Positions 1-8,760 of a DNA stretch of 64,000 bases are shown piece after piece. The stretch's first letter is position 1. The number at the start of each line of letters is the position of its first letter. The notes beneath the pieces are model-generated. The model ran no database searches. It saw only the letters and a program-made list of their open reading frames with translations, and was not told where the DNA came from. Source of the stretch: CAZYFH01 sp964646815. Its GTDB lineage: Bacteria > Acidobacteriota > Vicinamibacteria > Vicinamibacterales > UBA8438. The stretch lies in assembly GCA_964646815.1 (NCBI GenBank), contig CAZYFH010000009.1, positions 1 to 64,000 of the forward strand, read 5' to 3'. Both the position numbers and the translations under genes were made by a program.

Positions 1-267
<267 letters not shown>

Positions 268-415
268 TATTTTTTACTGCGTTGGGGAAGCTACCGTTTG
301 TTGGGTATTTAGTTGCGATCTTTGACAAGATTCCTGCTGTGATGCGGCATACGCATACGGCGGGGCCGGACACTCGACGGATGTTCGAGGTTCGGTTTTT
401 TCGTTTTGTGAGGGT

Positions 416-535
416 TTCCCGGTGGTCATAGGAGAGGGGAAACACCCGTTCCCATGCCGAACACGGCAGTTAAGCCTTCTACCGCCGATGGTACTGCGGG
501 GGTAACTTCGTGGGAGAGTAGGTCACTGCCGGGAT
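416..535 (+). rRNA. rrf: 5S ribosomal RNA
   Basis: Typical 5S rRNA: a terminal helix formed by TCCCGG (417-422) and CCGGGA (529-534), the conserved GGGGAAACACCCGTTCCCAT segment and the CGAACACGG loop. Length is about 120 nt. It follows the 23S gene and is followed at once by an intrinsic terminator, so this is the end of an rRNA operon. The ends are set from helix pairing and may be off by one or two bases. Confidence 0.96.
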
Positions 536-545
536 TATTTCTACT

Positions 546-578
546 AACCCGCTGATTCAAACGAGTCAGCGGGTTTTT
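546..578 (+). terminator. Intrinsic terminator of the rRNA operon
   Basis: AACCCGCTGA (546-555) pairs with TCAGCGGGTT (566-575). The stem extends inward by three more pairs including one G-U, leaves a four-base loop, and is followed by a T run interrupted by CC. It sits 11 bases after the 5S gene, where an rRNA operon terminator is expected. Confidence 0.92.
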
Positions 579-766
579 CCTTTTAGAATAAACATTTTAC
601 AGTCACGATGTGTTCGACCGTTCTGGTCGAATACCCCCGCTTGCTGACTGGACAAAAGTGGACAAAACTACCCTCGAATAAGATTCTACTTTTCCATCAG
701 TGCAACCTTTACTTCTCTTTATTTACATGATAAGTTTACGTTACATATCTAAATTAAGAGAAAGTT

Positions 767-1156
767 ATGACTGATTTAGTTCCAATTTTAGGAATCCTAA
801 CGGGAATCATCATCCCAGTATCAGTATTTATCTGGCAATATTATGAAGGTAAAGGCAAGAGAGAAACTGCGCTGGAGATAGCTAAACACTTGGATGATCC
901 TTCTAAAGTTGAAACATTGTTAGGTATTTTTGACGAAAGAAAAAAGGAGCCAATTGATTATCGTAGAGGAGGAGTAATCACCATTTTTGTAGGCATTGGT
1001 ATCTATCTTCTTGGAGTTGTTGCTCTAGGATCTCTCTTTGAAGGCATTGGGCTTTTAGTTGGTGTCATAGGGGTAGGCACTATGATTGCTGGATATCTAT
1101 ACCCAAATACTAGTGAAGAACTAACAAATGCTGTCGAAGAATTTGAAAAGAAATAG
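767..1156 (+). CDS. Small membrane protein in AT-rich island
   Basis: A 129-residue protein with three hydrophobic segments: residues about 5-24, and a hairpin of two segments at about 70-108. A short charged cytoplasmic part containing ALEIAKHLDDPSKVETLLGIF lies between. The tail is acidic and helical. The layout resembles small DUF6249-type membrane proteins, but I do not recognise the family with certainty and assign no function. An AAGAGAAAG stretch just before the ATG could be the ribosome site. Codon use is AT-rich (many ATT, TTA, AAA), in sharp contrast to genes from 1.6 kb onward. The next gene, an XRE regulator, starts two bases after its stop, so the pair is one operon. Confidence 0.75.
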   Translation: MTDLVPILGILTGIIIPVSVFIWQYYEGKGKRETALEIAKHLDDPSKVETLLGIFDERKKEPIDYRRGGVITIFVGIGIYLLGVVALGSLFEGIGLLVGVIGVGTMIAGYLYPNTSEELTNAVEEFEKK

Positions 1157-1158
1157 TT

Positions 1159-1371
1159 TTGGGCAAGAATCACAAAAAGCTCTTGAATAATCTTGAGGAA
1201 GTTAGGAAATCTGCTGGCTTAACTCAACAAGAACTTTCTGAGAGTGCAGAAGTATCAAGGAAAAGTATTAATGCTATTGAAAACGGGATCTATGTGCCCT
1301 CCACTGTTCTCGCACTAAAGATTGCTAAAACACTCAAATGCTCTGCCGAGGATTTATTTCAATTGCCCTGA
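1159..1371 (+). CDS. Small XRE-family HTH regulator
   Basis: A 70-residue single-domain Cro/CI-type helix-turn-helix protein. The HTH spans roughly residues 20-55 (GLTQQELSESAEVSRKSINAIENG), followed by the usual VPSTVLALKIAKTLKCSAEDLF ending. There is no other domain. No ATG is available; TTG at 1159, two bases after the stop of the membrane-protein gene, is the best start and implies translational coupling. Small XRE regulators of this size are often paired with a small membrane protein and control their own operon; here that is inferred only from the arrangement. Base composition matches its partner and not the chromosome, so the pair was probably acquired together. Confidence 0.85.
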   Translation: MGKNHKKLLNNLEEVRKSAGLTQQELSESAEVSRKSINAIENGIYVPSTVLALKIAKTLKCSAEDLFQLP

Positions 1372-1628
1372 TTTCATCTTTAAACCAGACAAAACAGACG
1401 AAGATGCTATCCACGTGCGGGTGCTGGGAAAGCACAGTCGCGGAGGACAAGCGGTGCACCGCGCGAAGTAAACTGGCACGCTGGATCGGTACTGAGGATC
1501 GTTAGGAGAGTTCCTGCTCCTTGGGGTTCAGGGGGCCGGGTTCCAGGTGCTGGTTCCGGAGTACGAAAATCGTCACCCTGGGCCTTGAACTTCGTACGGT
1601 GAACGTTGAACCCAGAGCGCATGGGTCC

Positions 1629-2351
1629 ATGAGCGTCTCGTACACCCCTATCCCCGTCGAGTTCGCGGGCGAACGGAAGATCCGGGCGCGGAACAAGATC
1701 AGCTACCGGCTTGCACATTGGCCGATCTGGATCTGGGTCTTCTTCCTCGTCCCCGCCCCCCTGACGGCCGACCTGTTCGAGCAAGGATTCGATCAGCGGA
1801 TGGCGGTCTGGTTGACGGTCGTTCTGGTCGGCACCGGCACCGCAGGCCTCCGGGGGCGCCTGCCCGGCGTCGAGCCGCGCCCGTATATCATCCGGTTCAC
1901 CGAGGACAAGCCGAACCCCCTCTACAGGCGCGTCTGTTACACGTTCGCCTGGAGCGCCGTGCTGACGTTCGCGCTGCTCAACATGGCCGGCCTCGTCTGG
2001 GCGGTTGTGGCCGGCGAATGGACGCTCAGCCAGCTCTACCGTACCGCCTACCTGCCGATGGCGTTGGTGATCTGGACGCTCGGCGTGGTGGGATGGCTGC
2101 CTCGGGTCAAGTCCTCGACCAAGGGCGAAGGGCACGAGCGCCGCTACTTCTACGGGTCGGTCTGGGCGGTTTGCCTTGCCCAGCCGACACTGTGGCTGCT
2201 GTGGGGTGTCACGCCGGCCGGACGTGGGGGAGATGTCCTGAAGCTCGCGGTGTTCGTGGCCGTGCTTGCGCTCGTCGGCTGGCTGTCGTATCGCGGGAAG
2301 CTGCCACGAACCCGCCCGATCGTGCCAGGCGAGCTCGCGGTCAGCGATTAG
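1629..2351 (+). CDS. Multi-pass membrane protein, unknown function
   Basis: A protein of 240 residues if started at the ATG at 1629. The reading frame is open back to 1521, but those 36 residues look like untranslated sequence rich in Arg and Gly. Five or six hydrophobic segments can be seen, for example around WPIWIWVFFLVPAPLTADL, FAWSAVLTFALLNMAGLVWAV, YLPMALVIWTLGVVGWL, VWAVCLAQPTLWLLWGV and LAVFVAVLALVGWL. I see no catalytic or transport motif. GC-rich codon use matches the chromosome. It stands alone, with the AT-rich island upstream and a gene relic on the other strand downstream. Confidence 0.6.
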   Translation: MSVSYTPIPVEFAGERKIRARNKISYRLAHWPIWIWVFFLVPAPLTADLFEQGFDQRMAVWLTVVLVGTGTAGLRGRLPGVEPRPYIIRFTEDKPNPLYRRVCYTFAWSAVLTFALLNMAGLVWAVVAGEWTLSQLYRTAYLPMALVIWTLGVVGWLPRVKSSTKGEGHERRYFYGSVWAVCLAQPTLWLLWGVTPAGRGGDVLKLAVFVAVLALVGWLSYRGKLPRTRPIVPGELAVSD

Positions 2352-2356
2352 AGCTC

Positions 2357-2540
2357 CTACCATCGAACACGAGCGCGGTAGCGCAGCACGGTCTTCCCAC
2401 CGGCCTCGACCGGCAGGTCGACGCGCGAGGCCAACGCGGCCGATTTCGTCCAGTCATGTGAGGTGCGCCGCATCTGCCAGTCGCCGCCGGGCGCCCGCTC
2501 GTACGAGTCGCTTTCCCAGGCATCGCCGTGGGGAGCAAGC
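2357..2540 (-). pseudogene. Possible relic of a DUF4139-like C-terminus
   Basis: Reading the minus strand toward a TAG at 2357-2359 gives a plausible protein C-terminus: a GDW segment, then SHDWTKSAALASRVDLPV, EAGGKTVLRYRARVRW and stop. This resembles the final beta-strands of DUF4139-type proteins (alternating hydrophobic strands ending in YRVRVRW-like motifs). No proper start is present; the frame simply runs into the M64 peptidase gene start. It may be the remaining tail of a gene cut away by rearrangement. The family call is by eye and uncertain. Confidence 0.3.
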
Positions 2541-2602
2541 CTTACGCGACGCGGGCTGTCGCCCGGCGCGAAGCTCGACGCGAGGAGCGTTACAATGAGC
2601 CT

Positions 2603-4075
2603 ATGTCAGCACGAGGCCGCGCAACGATCGTCTTGGCGGCGGCGCTGTTGCTTGTCAGCGGCCTCCGCGGCGGTGGCGGCTCGGCGGCGGTGGCGCAGCA
2701 GACAGGGGGCACAGGTCTCTTCGACGAGTTGTTCCTCAACAAGACGATGCGCGTCGACTATTTCCACGCTGGAGGCCTCGGCAGCGAGAGCATCGGGCTC
2801 GATCGAATCGTCTCGGACGGGTTGTGGGCCGGGAGCCGGACGCGGTTTGTCGACGATCTCAACCTCGGCAAGTATCTGTTCGATGTCATCGATCGGCGCT
2901 CGAACCGTGTGATCTACTCGCGAGGATTTGCGTCGATCTATGGCGAATGGGAGACCACGCCCGAGTACCGCGAGGTCTACCGCGCCTTCCACGAGTCGCT
3001 GCGCTTCCCATGGCCGAAGCATCCCGTACAGGTCGTGTTGAAGGTGCGCGACGCTAACAACGGCTTCCAGCAGATCTGGTCGACGCTTATCGACCCGGCC
3101 TCCCGTTTCGTTAACCCAGCCGACCGCGAGCCGATGGGTGAGGTGTGGCCGCTGTTTACGCACGGACCGCCGTCCGACAAGGTCGACCTGCTGGTCATCA
3201 GCGAGGGCTATACCGAGGCTGAAATGGGCAAGTTCCACGGCGACGCGACCCGCCTGGTGGGCGCGTTGTTTGCTGAGGAGCCGTTCAAGAGCCGTCGCAC
3301 CGATTTCAATGTCTGGGGGCTCGACCTGCCGTCCGCGGTGTCGGGTGTCAGCCGGCCGCGCGCTGGCGAGTTCCGCCGCACGCCGCTGTCGGTGGAATTC
3401 AATATTTTTGATTCCGAGCGCTATCTGCTGACGTACGACAACCGGGCGCTGCGTGACGCGGCATCGGCCGCGCCATACGAGTTTCTTGAGATTCTCGTGA
3501 ACGAGGCGCAGTACGGGGGCGGCGGCATCTTCAACTTCCAGGCGACGGCGGCGGCCGATACCGGGTTCGCCGAGTATGTGTTCGTCCACGAGTTCGGCCA
3601 CCACTTTGCCGGCCTCGCCGACGAGTACTACACCTCCGACGTGGCCTACGAGACCGGCGCCAGTGAGCATCCGGAGCCGTGGGAGCCGAACGTGACGGCG
3701 TTGCACGACACCGACACGCTCAAGTGGGCCGACCTCGTTTCCGTCGACACACCGCTGCCGACGCCGTGGGACAAGACGACGTTCGAGTCAGGGAGCAACG
3801 TAGCGCAGGCTGAACGGGGCCAACTGCGGGCCGCGGGCGCCCCGGAGGCGGAGCTGGATCGGCTGTTCACGGAGCAGATGGAGCGCGAGACAGCGCTCCT
3901 CGGGGAGATGCCGTACGCCGATCAGATCGGGGCGTTCGAGGGCGCGTCGTATGAGCCCGTGGGGCTGTATCGTCCGGAGATCGATTGCGTCATGTTCACG
4001 CGCAACCCGGTGGGGTTCTGCCAGGTGTGCCGGCGGGCTATCGGCCGCGTGATCGACCAGTACGCGCGGCCGTAG
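2603..4075 (+). CDS. Peptidase M64 (IgA peptidase-type metalloprotease)
   Basis: A secreted protein of 490 residues. The start at 2603 gives a signal peptide (MSARGRATIVLAAALLLVSG, cleavage near AVAQQ). The earlier in-frame ATG at 2528 would add an Arg-rich stretch and was rejected. An N-terminal M64-type beta domain is followed by the catalytic metalloprotease domain. The zinc site is HEFGHHFAGLADEYY, with HEFGH at residues 329-333; HExxH followed by GLADEY is the M64 signature. Near the C-terminus, residues including DCVMF and CQVCRRAI give Cys positions also typical of this family. Probable role: extracytoplasmic peptide or glycoprotein cleavage; the substrate cannot be read from sequence. 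It is monocistronic. Confidence 0.88.
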   Translation: MSARGRATIVLAAALLLVSGLRGGGGSAAVAQQTGGTGLFDELFLNKTMRVDYFHAGGLGSESIGLDRIVSDGLWAGSRTRFVDDLNLGKYLFDVIDRRSNRVIYSRGFASIYGEWETTPEYREVYRAFHESLRFPWPKHPVQVVLKVRDANNGFQQIWSTLIDPASRFVNPADREPMGEVWPLFTHGPPSDKVDLLVISEGYTEAEMGKFHGDATRLVGALFAEEPFKSRRTDFNVWGLDLPSAVSGVSRPRAGEFRRTPLSVEFNIFDSERYLLTYDNRALRDAASAAPYEFLEILVNEAQYGGGGIFNFQATAAADTGFAEYVFVHEFGHHFAGLADEYYTSDVAYETGASEHPEPWEPNVTALHDTDTLKWADLVSVDTPLPTPWDKTTFESGSNVAQAERGQLRAAGAPEAELDRLFTEQMERETALLGEMPYADQIGAFEGASYEPVGLYRPEIDCVMFTRNPVGFCQVCRRAIGRVIDQYARP

Positions 4076-4131
4076 CTGTCTCGCACGGGTGGGAGCTTGT
4101 GTAGGTGGGTCATCTGGTGACGCAGCCAGCG

Positions 4132-4219
4132 CGCGCGCACGGCGCGCCTCGAAACCGCGAAGTGGGGCCCTCGGGGTTCCCGCGGAGCGGACGCAGCGGC
4201 TTGGGGCGAAGCCCCGTCT
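4132..4219. repeat. GC-rich intergenic repeat, family R1, copy A
   Basis: About 88 bases between the M64 gene and glcD. It aligns along its length with 17293-17382 (shared blocks GCGCACGG-GCGCCTCG, AGTGG-CTCGGGGT, and a final GGGGC-GCCCC hairpin followed by GTCT). The final hairpin ends 10 bases before the glcD start codon. Nature unknown: it may act as a REP-like element or as a transcript-end structure. Confidence 0.7.
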
Positions 4220-4228
4220 AAACTGATC

Positions 4229-5677
4229 ATGGATAGAGCGTTCGTCGCCCAACTGCAGCGAGTCGTCGGGCCCGACGGCATCGTGTCCGATGATGGCGAG
4301 CTCCTGACCTACGAGACCGACGGACTGACCAAGCTGCGCTCGAAGCCGGCAGTCGCCGTGCTGCCGACTAGCGCCGACCAGGTTCAAGGGATCGTGCGGC
4401 AGTGTCACACGGCAGGTGTGCCGTTCGTGGCGCGTGGCCAGGGCACCGGTCTCTCAGGTGGGGCGATGCCACACCCCGACGGCGTGCTGATCGTCATGAC
4501 CCGGATGAACCGGATCCTCGACATCGATCTGCCTAATCAGAGGATCACCGTTGAGCCGGGTGTCATGAACCTCGACGTCACGAAGGCGGTGGCGCCCGAG
4601 GGGTACTACTACGCGCCCGATCCATCGAGCCAGGTCATCTGCTCGATCGGCGGCAATCTGGCCGAGAACTCCGGTGGGGCGCATTGCCTGAAGTACGGCT
4701 TCACCGTGCATCACGTCCTCGGGGTCGAGGCGGTCCTTCCCGACGGAGAGCTGATCCATCTCGGTGGTCCGGCGCTCGATCCGCCCGGGCTCGACTTGCT
4801 GGGCGTGCTTGTCGGTTCGGAGGGCACGCTCGCCGTGGTCACGAACGTGACCTTGCGGCTGCTGCGTAAGCCGGCGGCGGTGAAGACGCTGCTCGCGGCG
4901 TTCGACTCCACCGAGGCGGCCGGCAATGCGGTCTCCGGTATTATCGCCGCCGGCATCATTCCGGCGGCGGTCGAGATGATGGATCGGGTGACGATCGACG
5001 CGGCCGAGGCGGCGGTCCACCCGAACTTTCCGAAGGCCGAGGCGATCCTCATCGTCGAGCTCGACGGGGCCGAGGCAGACGTCACCACGCTCTTCACCCG
5101 GGTCGAGCAGGTGTGCACCGAGGCCGGTGCCCTGGAGATCCAGATCGCGCGCAGCGACGAACAACGCGCACGATTCTGGATGGGTCGCAAGGCGGCGTTC
5201 GCCGCCATGGGGAGGGTTTCACCGAGCTACTACGTGCAGGACGGCGTGATCCCGCGCACGAAGTTGCCAGAGGTGCTCGGTCGGATCCGGAAGCTGGCCG
5301 ACGAGTCGGGCCTGAAGATCGGTAACGTGTTCCATGCCGGCGACGGCAACCTGCATCCGCTAGTCTGCTACGACGAGCGCATCGCTGGACAGGCCGACCT
5401 GGCGCAGCGGGTCGCATCGGACATCCTGACGTTCTGTCTTGATGCTGGTGGATCGATCACCGGCGAGCATGGGGTCGGTGCGGACAAAGCCGACCAGATG
5501 CCAAAGATGTTCACCGAGACCGACCTCGATACGATGCAGCTCGTCCGCTGCGCGTTCGATCCCGACCACATCTGCAACCCGGGCAAGGTGTTTCCGACGC
5601 CGCGTTTGTGCGGTGAGGTGCCCGGGCCGTACCGCGCCCATCCCGCCGAAGTCGCGGGGCTGGCGGAGCGCGTCTGA
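4229..5677 (+). CDS. glcD: Glycolate oxidase FAD subunit GlcD
   Basis: A protein of 482 residues, near the family's usual length. It belongs to the FAD-linked oxidase (PCMH) fold: the FAD-binding motif VARGQGTGLSGGAMP lies near residue 70, and CSIGGNLAENSGGAHCLKYG at about 140. The C-terminal substrate domain ends with HAGDGNLHP and ITGEHGVG, typical of GlcD and related D-lactate dehydrogenases. It oxidises glycolate to glyoxylate as part of GlcDEF, passing electrons through the GlcF iron-sulfur subunit. glcE starts on the last base of its stop codon, so the two are co-translated. D-lactate or another 2-hydroxy acid remains possible as substrate. Confidence 0.93.
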   Translation: MDRAFVAQLQRVVGPDGIVSDDGELLTYETDGLTKLRSKPAVAVLPTSADQVQGIVRQCHTAGVPFVARGQGTGLSGGAMPHPDGVLIVMTRMNRILDIDLPNQRITVEPGVMNLDVTKAVAPEGYYYAPDPSSQVICSIGGNLAENSGGAHCLKYGFTVHHVLGVEAVLPDGELIHLGGPALDPPGLDLLGVLVGSEGTLAVVTNVTLRLLRKPAAVKTLLAAFDSTEAAGNAVSGIIAAGIIPAAVEMMDRVTIDAAEAAVHPNFPKAEAILIVELDGAEADVTTLFTRVEQVCTEAGALEIQIARSDEQRARFWMGRKAAFAAMGRVSPSYYVQDGVIPRTKLPEVLGRIRKLADESGLKIGNVFHAGDGNLHPLVCYDERIAGQADLAQRVASDILTFCLDAGGSITGEHGVGADKADQMPKMFTETDLDTMQLVRCAFDPDHICNPGKVFPTPRLCGEVPGPYRAHPAEVAGLAERV

Positions 5678-6945
5678 TGGCCGTCGCGTCGATCGCCGCG
5701 TTGCTCGAGGAGGCGTCATCGCGGTCGGGGGACGCCGCGCGCGCAGCGACCGGTGCGGACGCCGTCGATGGCGTCATCCCACGGCTGGTGGCGGAGCCGG
5801 TCGACGGTGATGCCATGGCTGCGACGCTCGCCTGGGCCGCGTCCGAGCGGTTGAGGGTGCTGATTGCTGGCGGACGCACCAAGCTCGCCTGGGGCGCGCC
5901 AATGGGTCCCATCGATCTCCTGCTCTCGACGGCCCGCATGCACGCGGTTGTCGAGCACCGGCACGGCGACCTGACCGCCACCGTCGAGGCTGGGGCGACG
6001 TTGGCCTCGGTCAACGCATCGCTGGGTGCGATGGGCCAGTGGATACCCTGGGATCCGCCCTGGTCCCAGCGGGCGACGATCGGCGGCATCGTCGCGACCA
6101 ACGACAGCGGGCCGCGTCGTCACGCGAGCGGCTCGCCGCGCGATTCGATCATCGGGGTCACCATGGCGCGCGCCGATGGGGCGCTCGCGAACGCGGGCGG
6201 CATCGTCGTGAAGAACGTCGCTGGTTACGATCTCTCCCGCCTGCTGACCGGTTCGTTCGGCTGTCTCGCCGTCATCGTGACAGCCACGTTCAAGCTGGCG
6301 CCCCGTCCGCCCGCCTCACGCACCGTCGCGGTCGAGGTCGCGACGCTCGACGCCGCGGGGCCGGCCATCCGGGAGGTGCTGGCGTCGCCGCTGACACCGA
6401 CTGCGATCGAGGTCACCTCGCCGCCCGCACGTCTCCTACTGCGTTTTGAGTCGGTGGAGGAGGCGTCGGTCGACCAGGCCGAGGCGGCGCTTCGTCTCAC
6501 CGGCCAATACGGATCAGCCCAGCTGATCGCCGGCGATGATGAAACGGCGGCGTGGCGCGATCACGCGCGGATCTGGGAGGCGGACGGCACGCTGATCAAG
6601 CTGAGCACGGTGCCCGCCGAAATCGTACCGACACTCGGGTGGGTGGAGCAGGCCACCGCACGCGCCGGGCTCGAGTTGGCGTTCGCCGGTCGCGGCGGGC
6701 TTGGCGTCGTCGACCTCCGGCTCGAGGGGCCGCTCGAGACGCAGGCGCGACTCGTCACCGATCTGCGCGCGCGTCTCGCAATCGGCCGTGGCTCGGCGGT
6801 CATCAGGCGCGCCGTACCGGCCCTGCGCCAGCGAGTCGATGCGTGGGGGCCGATCGGTGACTCCCTTCGCGTGATGCAAGCCGTCAAGCGGCGCTTCGAT
6901 CCGGCGGGTCTCTTGAACGCCAGCCGTGGCCCCGGCGGGCTCTAA
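5677..6945 (+). CDS. glcE: Glycolate oxidase FAD-binding subunit GlcE
   Basis: A protein of 422 residues, somewhat longer than typical GlcE. It has the N-terminal half of the FAD-linked oxidase fold: VLIAGGRTKLAWGAP near residue 65, then WIPWDPPWSQRATIGGIVATNDSGPRRHASG, a typical GlcE motif. NAGGIVVKNVAGYDLSRLLTGSFGCLAV follows. It ends with the family motif VKRRFDPAGLLN. It is co-transcribed with glcD, with a one-base overlap (TGATG). The iron-sulfur partner gene glcF lies just downstream but on the opposite strand, which is unusual. First 20 residues are poorly conserved, so the start could lie a little further in. Confidence 0.92.
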   Translation: MAVASIAALLEEASSRSGDAARAATGADAVDGVIPRLVAEPVDGDAMAATLAWAASERLRVLIAGGRTKLAWGAPMGPIDLLLSTARMHAVVEHRHGDLTATVEAGATLASVNASLGAMGQWIPWDPPWSQRATIGGIVATNDSGPRRHASGSPRDSIIGVTMARADGALANAGGIVVKNVAGYDLSRLLTGSFGCLAVIVTATFKLAPRPPASRTVAVEVATLDAAGPAIREVLASPLTPTAIEVTSPPARLLLRFESVEEASVDQAEAALRLTGQYGSAQLIAGDDETAAWRDHARIWEADGTLIKLSTVPAEIVPTLGWVEQATARAGLELAFAGRGGLGVVDLRLEGPLETQARLVTDLRARLAIGRGSAVIRRAVPALRQRVDAWGPIGDSLRVMQAVKRRFDPAGLLNASRGPGGL

Positions 6946-6978
6946 CGCCGGATGCGACCCGTGTCGGCGGGCAGGACG

Positions 6979-8310
6979 TCAGCCGTGCCGAAGCGCGCCG
7001 CCGATTCCTGTGCCACGGATCGAGGCATCGAGCAACTCGACGAGATGAAGCGTCGGTAGCGGCTTCCCGGCGCCAGCCAGTCCGCTCTGCAGCTGCAGCA
7101 GACAGCCCGGATTGGATGACACGATCGCCTCCGCACCCGTTGAGAGGACGTTGTGCGCTTTCCGCGCGCCCAGCTGACGCGCGGCCTCCGGCTCGACGAG
7201 GTTGTAGATGCCAGCCGAGCCGCAGCAGAGCCCGCCCTCGGGGATTTCCTGGACGTCCACCTCGGGAATGGTCGCGAGCACCCGCCGCGGCTCCGCGGTG
7301 ATGCGCTGCGCATGTTGCAGATGGCAGGCGTCGTGATAGGCGACCCTCATCGGCACAGGATGACGCGGCGCCCGCGGCTCGAGTCCCGCGAGCACTTCCG
7401 AGATGTCCCTGCACTTATCGGCTAGCGCCTCGGCTCGCTCGGCGTAGGCGGGATCGTCCCGCAGCAGGTGCCCGTAGGTCTTCAGCGACGATCCGCACCC
7501 CGCCGCGTTGATCACGATCGCGTCGACGTCGGCCGCAGCCGCCTCGAAGACATCGATGAAGCGCCGCGCCATCTGCGCCGCCTCCGCGTCCCGTCCGGCG
7601 TGCAACATTAGCGCGCCGCAGCATCCCTGGTCGGGTGGAACGACCACGTCGCACCCCTCGGCGGCCAAGACGCGCGCCGTGGCGGCGTTGACGTCGCCAA
7701 AGAACACCCGCTGCACGCAGCCGAGGAGGAGCCCCACACGCAGGCGCCGCTCGCCGGCGGCGGGGATCAACGCGGGGACCGACGACCACGCACTGGCGAT
7801 CGAGATGGACGGCGCGACGGCTTCCATTGCTTGCAGCCGAGCCGGGAGCAGCCGTAGCAGTCCGCTGGCCCGTGTCAGCCACTGTAGGCCGAGTCGCTGG
7901 TAGAGCCACAGCTGCAAGGCGACCCAGCGGAGTCGCGTGGGATAGGGAAACAGCGAGAACACGAATCGGCGGAAGAGCCGGTCGCCAAGCGATCGCTGCG
8001 TGTTTCGTTCGATCTGCGGGCGGGTGGCCTCGATCAGGCGTTCGTACTGCACACCGGACGGGCAGGCGGTTGCACACGCCATGCAGCCGAGACAGCTATC
8101 GATGTGCCGCGCAAACTCCGCCGTCAACCTGGCCTTCCCTTCGAGCGCCACCTTCATGAGGTGGATGCGCCCGCGCGGCGAGTCCATTTCCTTGTTCCAG
8201 AGCGTGTAGGTCGGGCAGGCGGGCAAACAGAAGCCGCAGTGCACGCAGTCGGCAAGCGCGTCGGCTGACGGGGGGTGGTGGGCGTCGAAGCTGCCGGTGG
8301 CGGCGGGCAT
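6979..8310 (-). CDS. glcF: Glycolate oxidase iron-sulfur subunit GlcF
   Basis: A protein of 443 residues from the ATG at 8310. Two 4Fe-4S ferredoxin motifs are seen: CVHCGFCLPACP (residues about 23-34) and CLGCMACATACP further in. Two CCG domains follow (LLGCVQRVFF with GCCGALMLHAG, and YHDACHLQHAQ with CCGSAGIYN). It transfers electrons from GlcD/GlcE to the respiratory chain. It faces glcDE with 33 bases between the stop codons, so it needs its own promoter. The reading frame is open upstream without a stop through a PIN-type domain to about 8850, so a PIN-GlcF fusion of 583 residues is possible from the ATG at 8730. I take 8310 as the start because GlcF proteins begin there. Confidence 0.9.
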   Translation of the reverse strand: MPAATGSFDAHHPPSADALADCVHCGFCLPACPTYTLWNKEMDSPRGRIHLMKVALEGKARLTAEFARHIDSCLGCMACATACPSGVQYERLIEATRPQIERNTQRSLGDRLFRRFVFSLFPYPTRLRWVALQLWLYQRLGLQWLTRASGLLRLLPARLQAMEAVAPSISIASAWSSVPALIPAAGERRLRVGLLLGCVQRVFFGDVNAATARVLAAEGCDVVVPPDQGCCGALMLHAGRDAEAAQMARRFIDVFEAAAADVDAIVINAAGCGSSLKTYGHLLRDDPAYAERAEALADKCRDISEVLAGLEPRAPRHPVPMRVAYHDACHLQHAQRITAEPRRVLATIPEVDVQEIPEGGLCCGSAGIYNLVEPEAARQLGARKAHNVLSTGAEAIVSSNPGCLLQLQSGLAGAGKPLPTLHLVELLDASIRGTGIGGALRHG

Positions 8311-8760
8311 CGTTTCGCAATCGTAGCGCAAGCCCGGGGGTATCCGTGAGCCGCCAGGGGCGGGCGCGCACGCCGACACCCCGCGCCGCCCGTCGAACGT
8401 CACCAATGCCTCGACGTCAGCGTCTGTCGCCAACGCGAGATTTAGGGCGTCTCGGGCTCGTAACGGCTCGGTCTCGTGGGGGATCAACAACCGCCCTGCG
8501 CGGCGGTGCGCGCGCGGGCTCAGGGTCACGCGCCCAGCGGCCCCCGAGTCGACGTACTTCAGCACGGTCCGGTGGATGCGCTCAACGGCTTCACGAGCCA
8601 TGGCGCCCTCTCGGTATCGACGTACGAAGGCCGATATCGTCTCGGTGACCGTCAAGTCAGAGACTTGAACGTTGCGGTGACCTTTGAGCGCGCGGTTCAG
8701 CAGGTAGCTGTCCACGTTCGCGACGAACATTTTCGCGAGCGCGCTCGCGTCCAGGCAGAC
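8311..8760 (-). pseudogene. PIN-domain toxin (VapC-like), startless, fused in frame to glcF
   Basis: The translated segment reads as a nearly complete PIN ribonuclease domain: LDASALAKMFV at the N-terminus, SDLTVTETISAFVRR, RARDALNLALA and a final VTFDGRR. These supply the acidic residues (Asp, Glu, Asp, Asp) that bind metal in VapC toxins. There is no ATG, GTG or TTG in frame before LDAS back to the antitoxin stop at 8851; the first ATG falls after LDASALAK. A second frame overlapping the end of the antitoxin gene carries a GTG start, so a one-base shift near 8765 may have broken the start. No stop separates it from GlcF. Treat as a decayed toxin or an accidental fusion; CTG initiation cannot be excluded. 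Confidence 0.6.

Noticed and set aside
661..1395. GACAAAAC at both edges of the AT-rich island as a target-site duplication
   Set aside because: Only eight bases, in AT-rich DNA, not at the precise composition borders, and no transposase; kept only as a remark.
1515..1562. Similarity of 1515-1562 to 12617-12664 (TTCAGG, GGGCC and GGTTCC blocks)
   Set aside because: Short, low-complexity G-rich match; could be chance in this composition.
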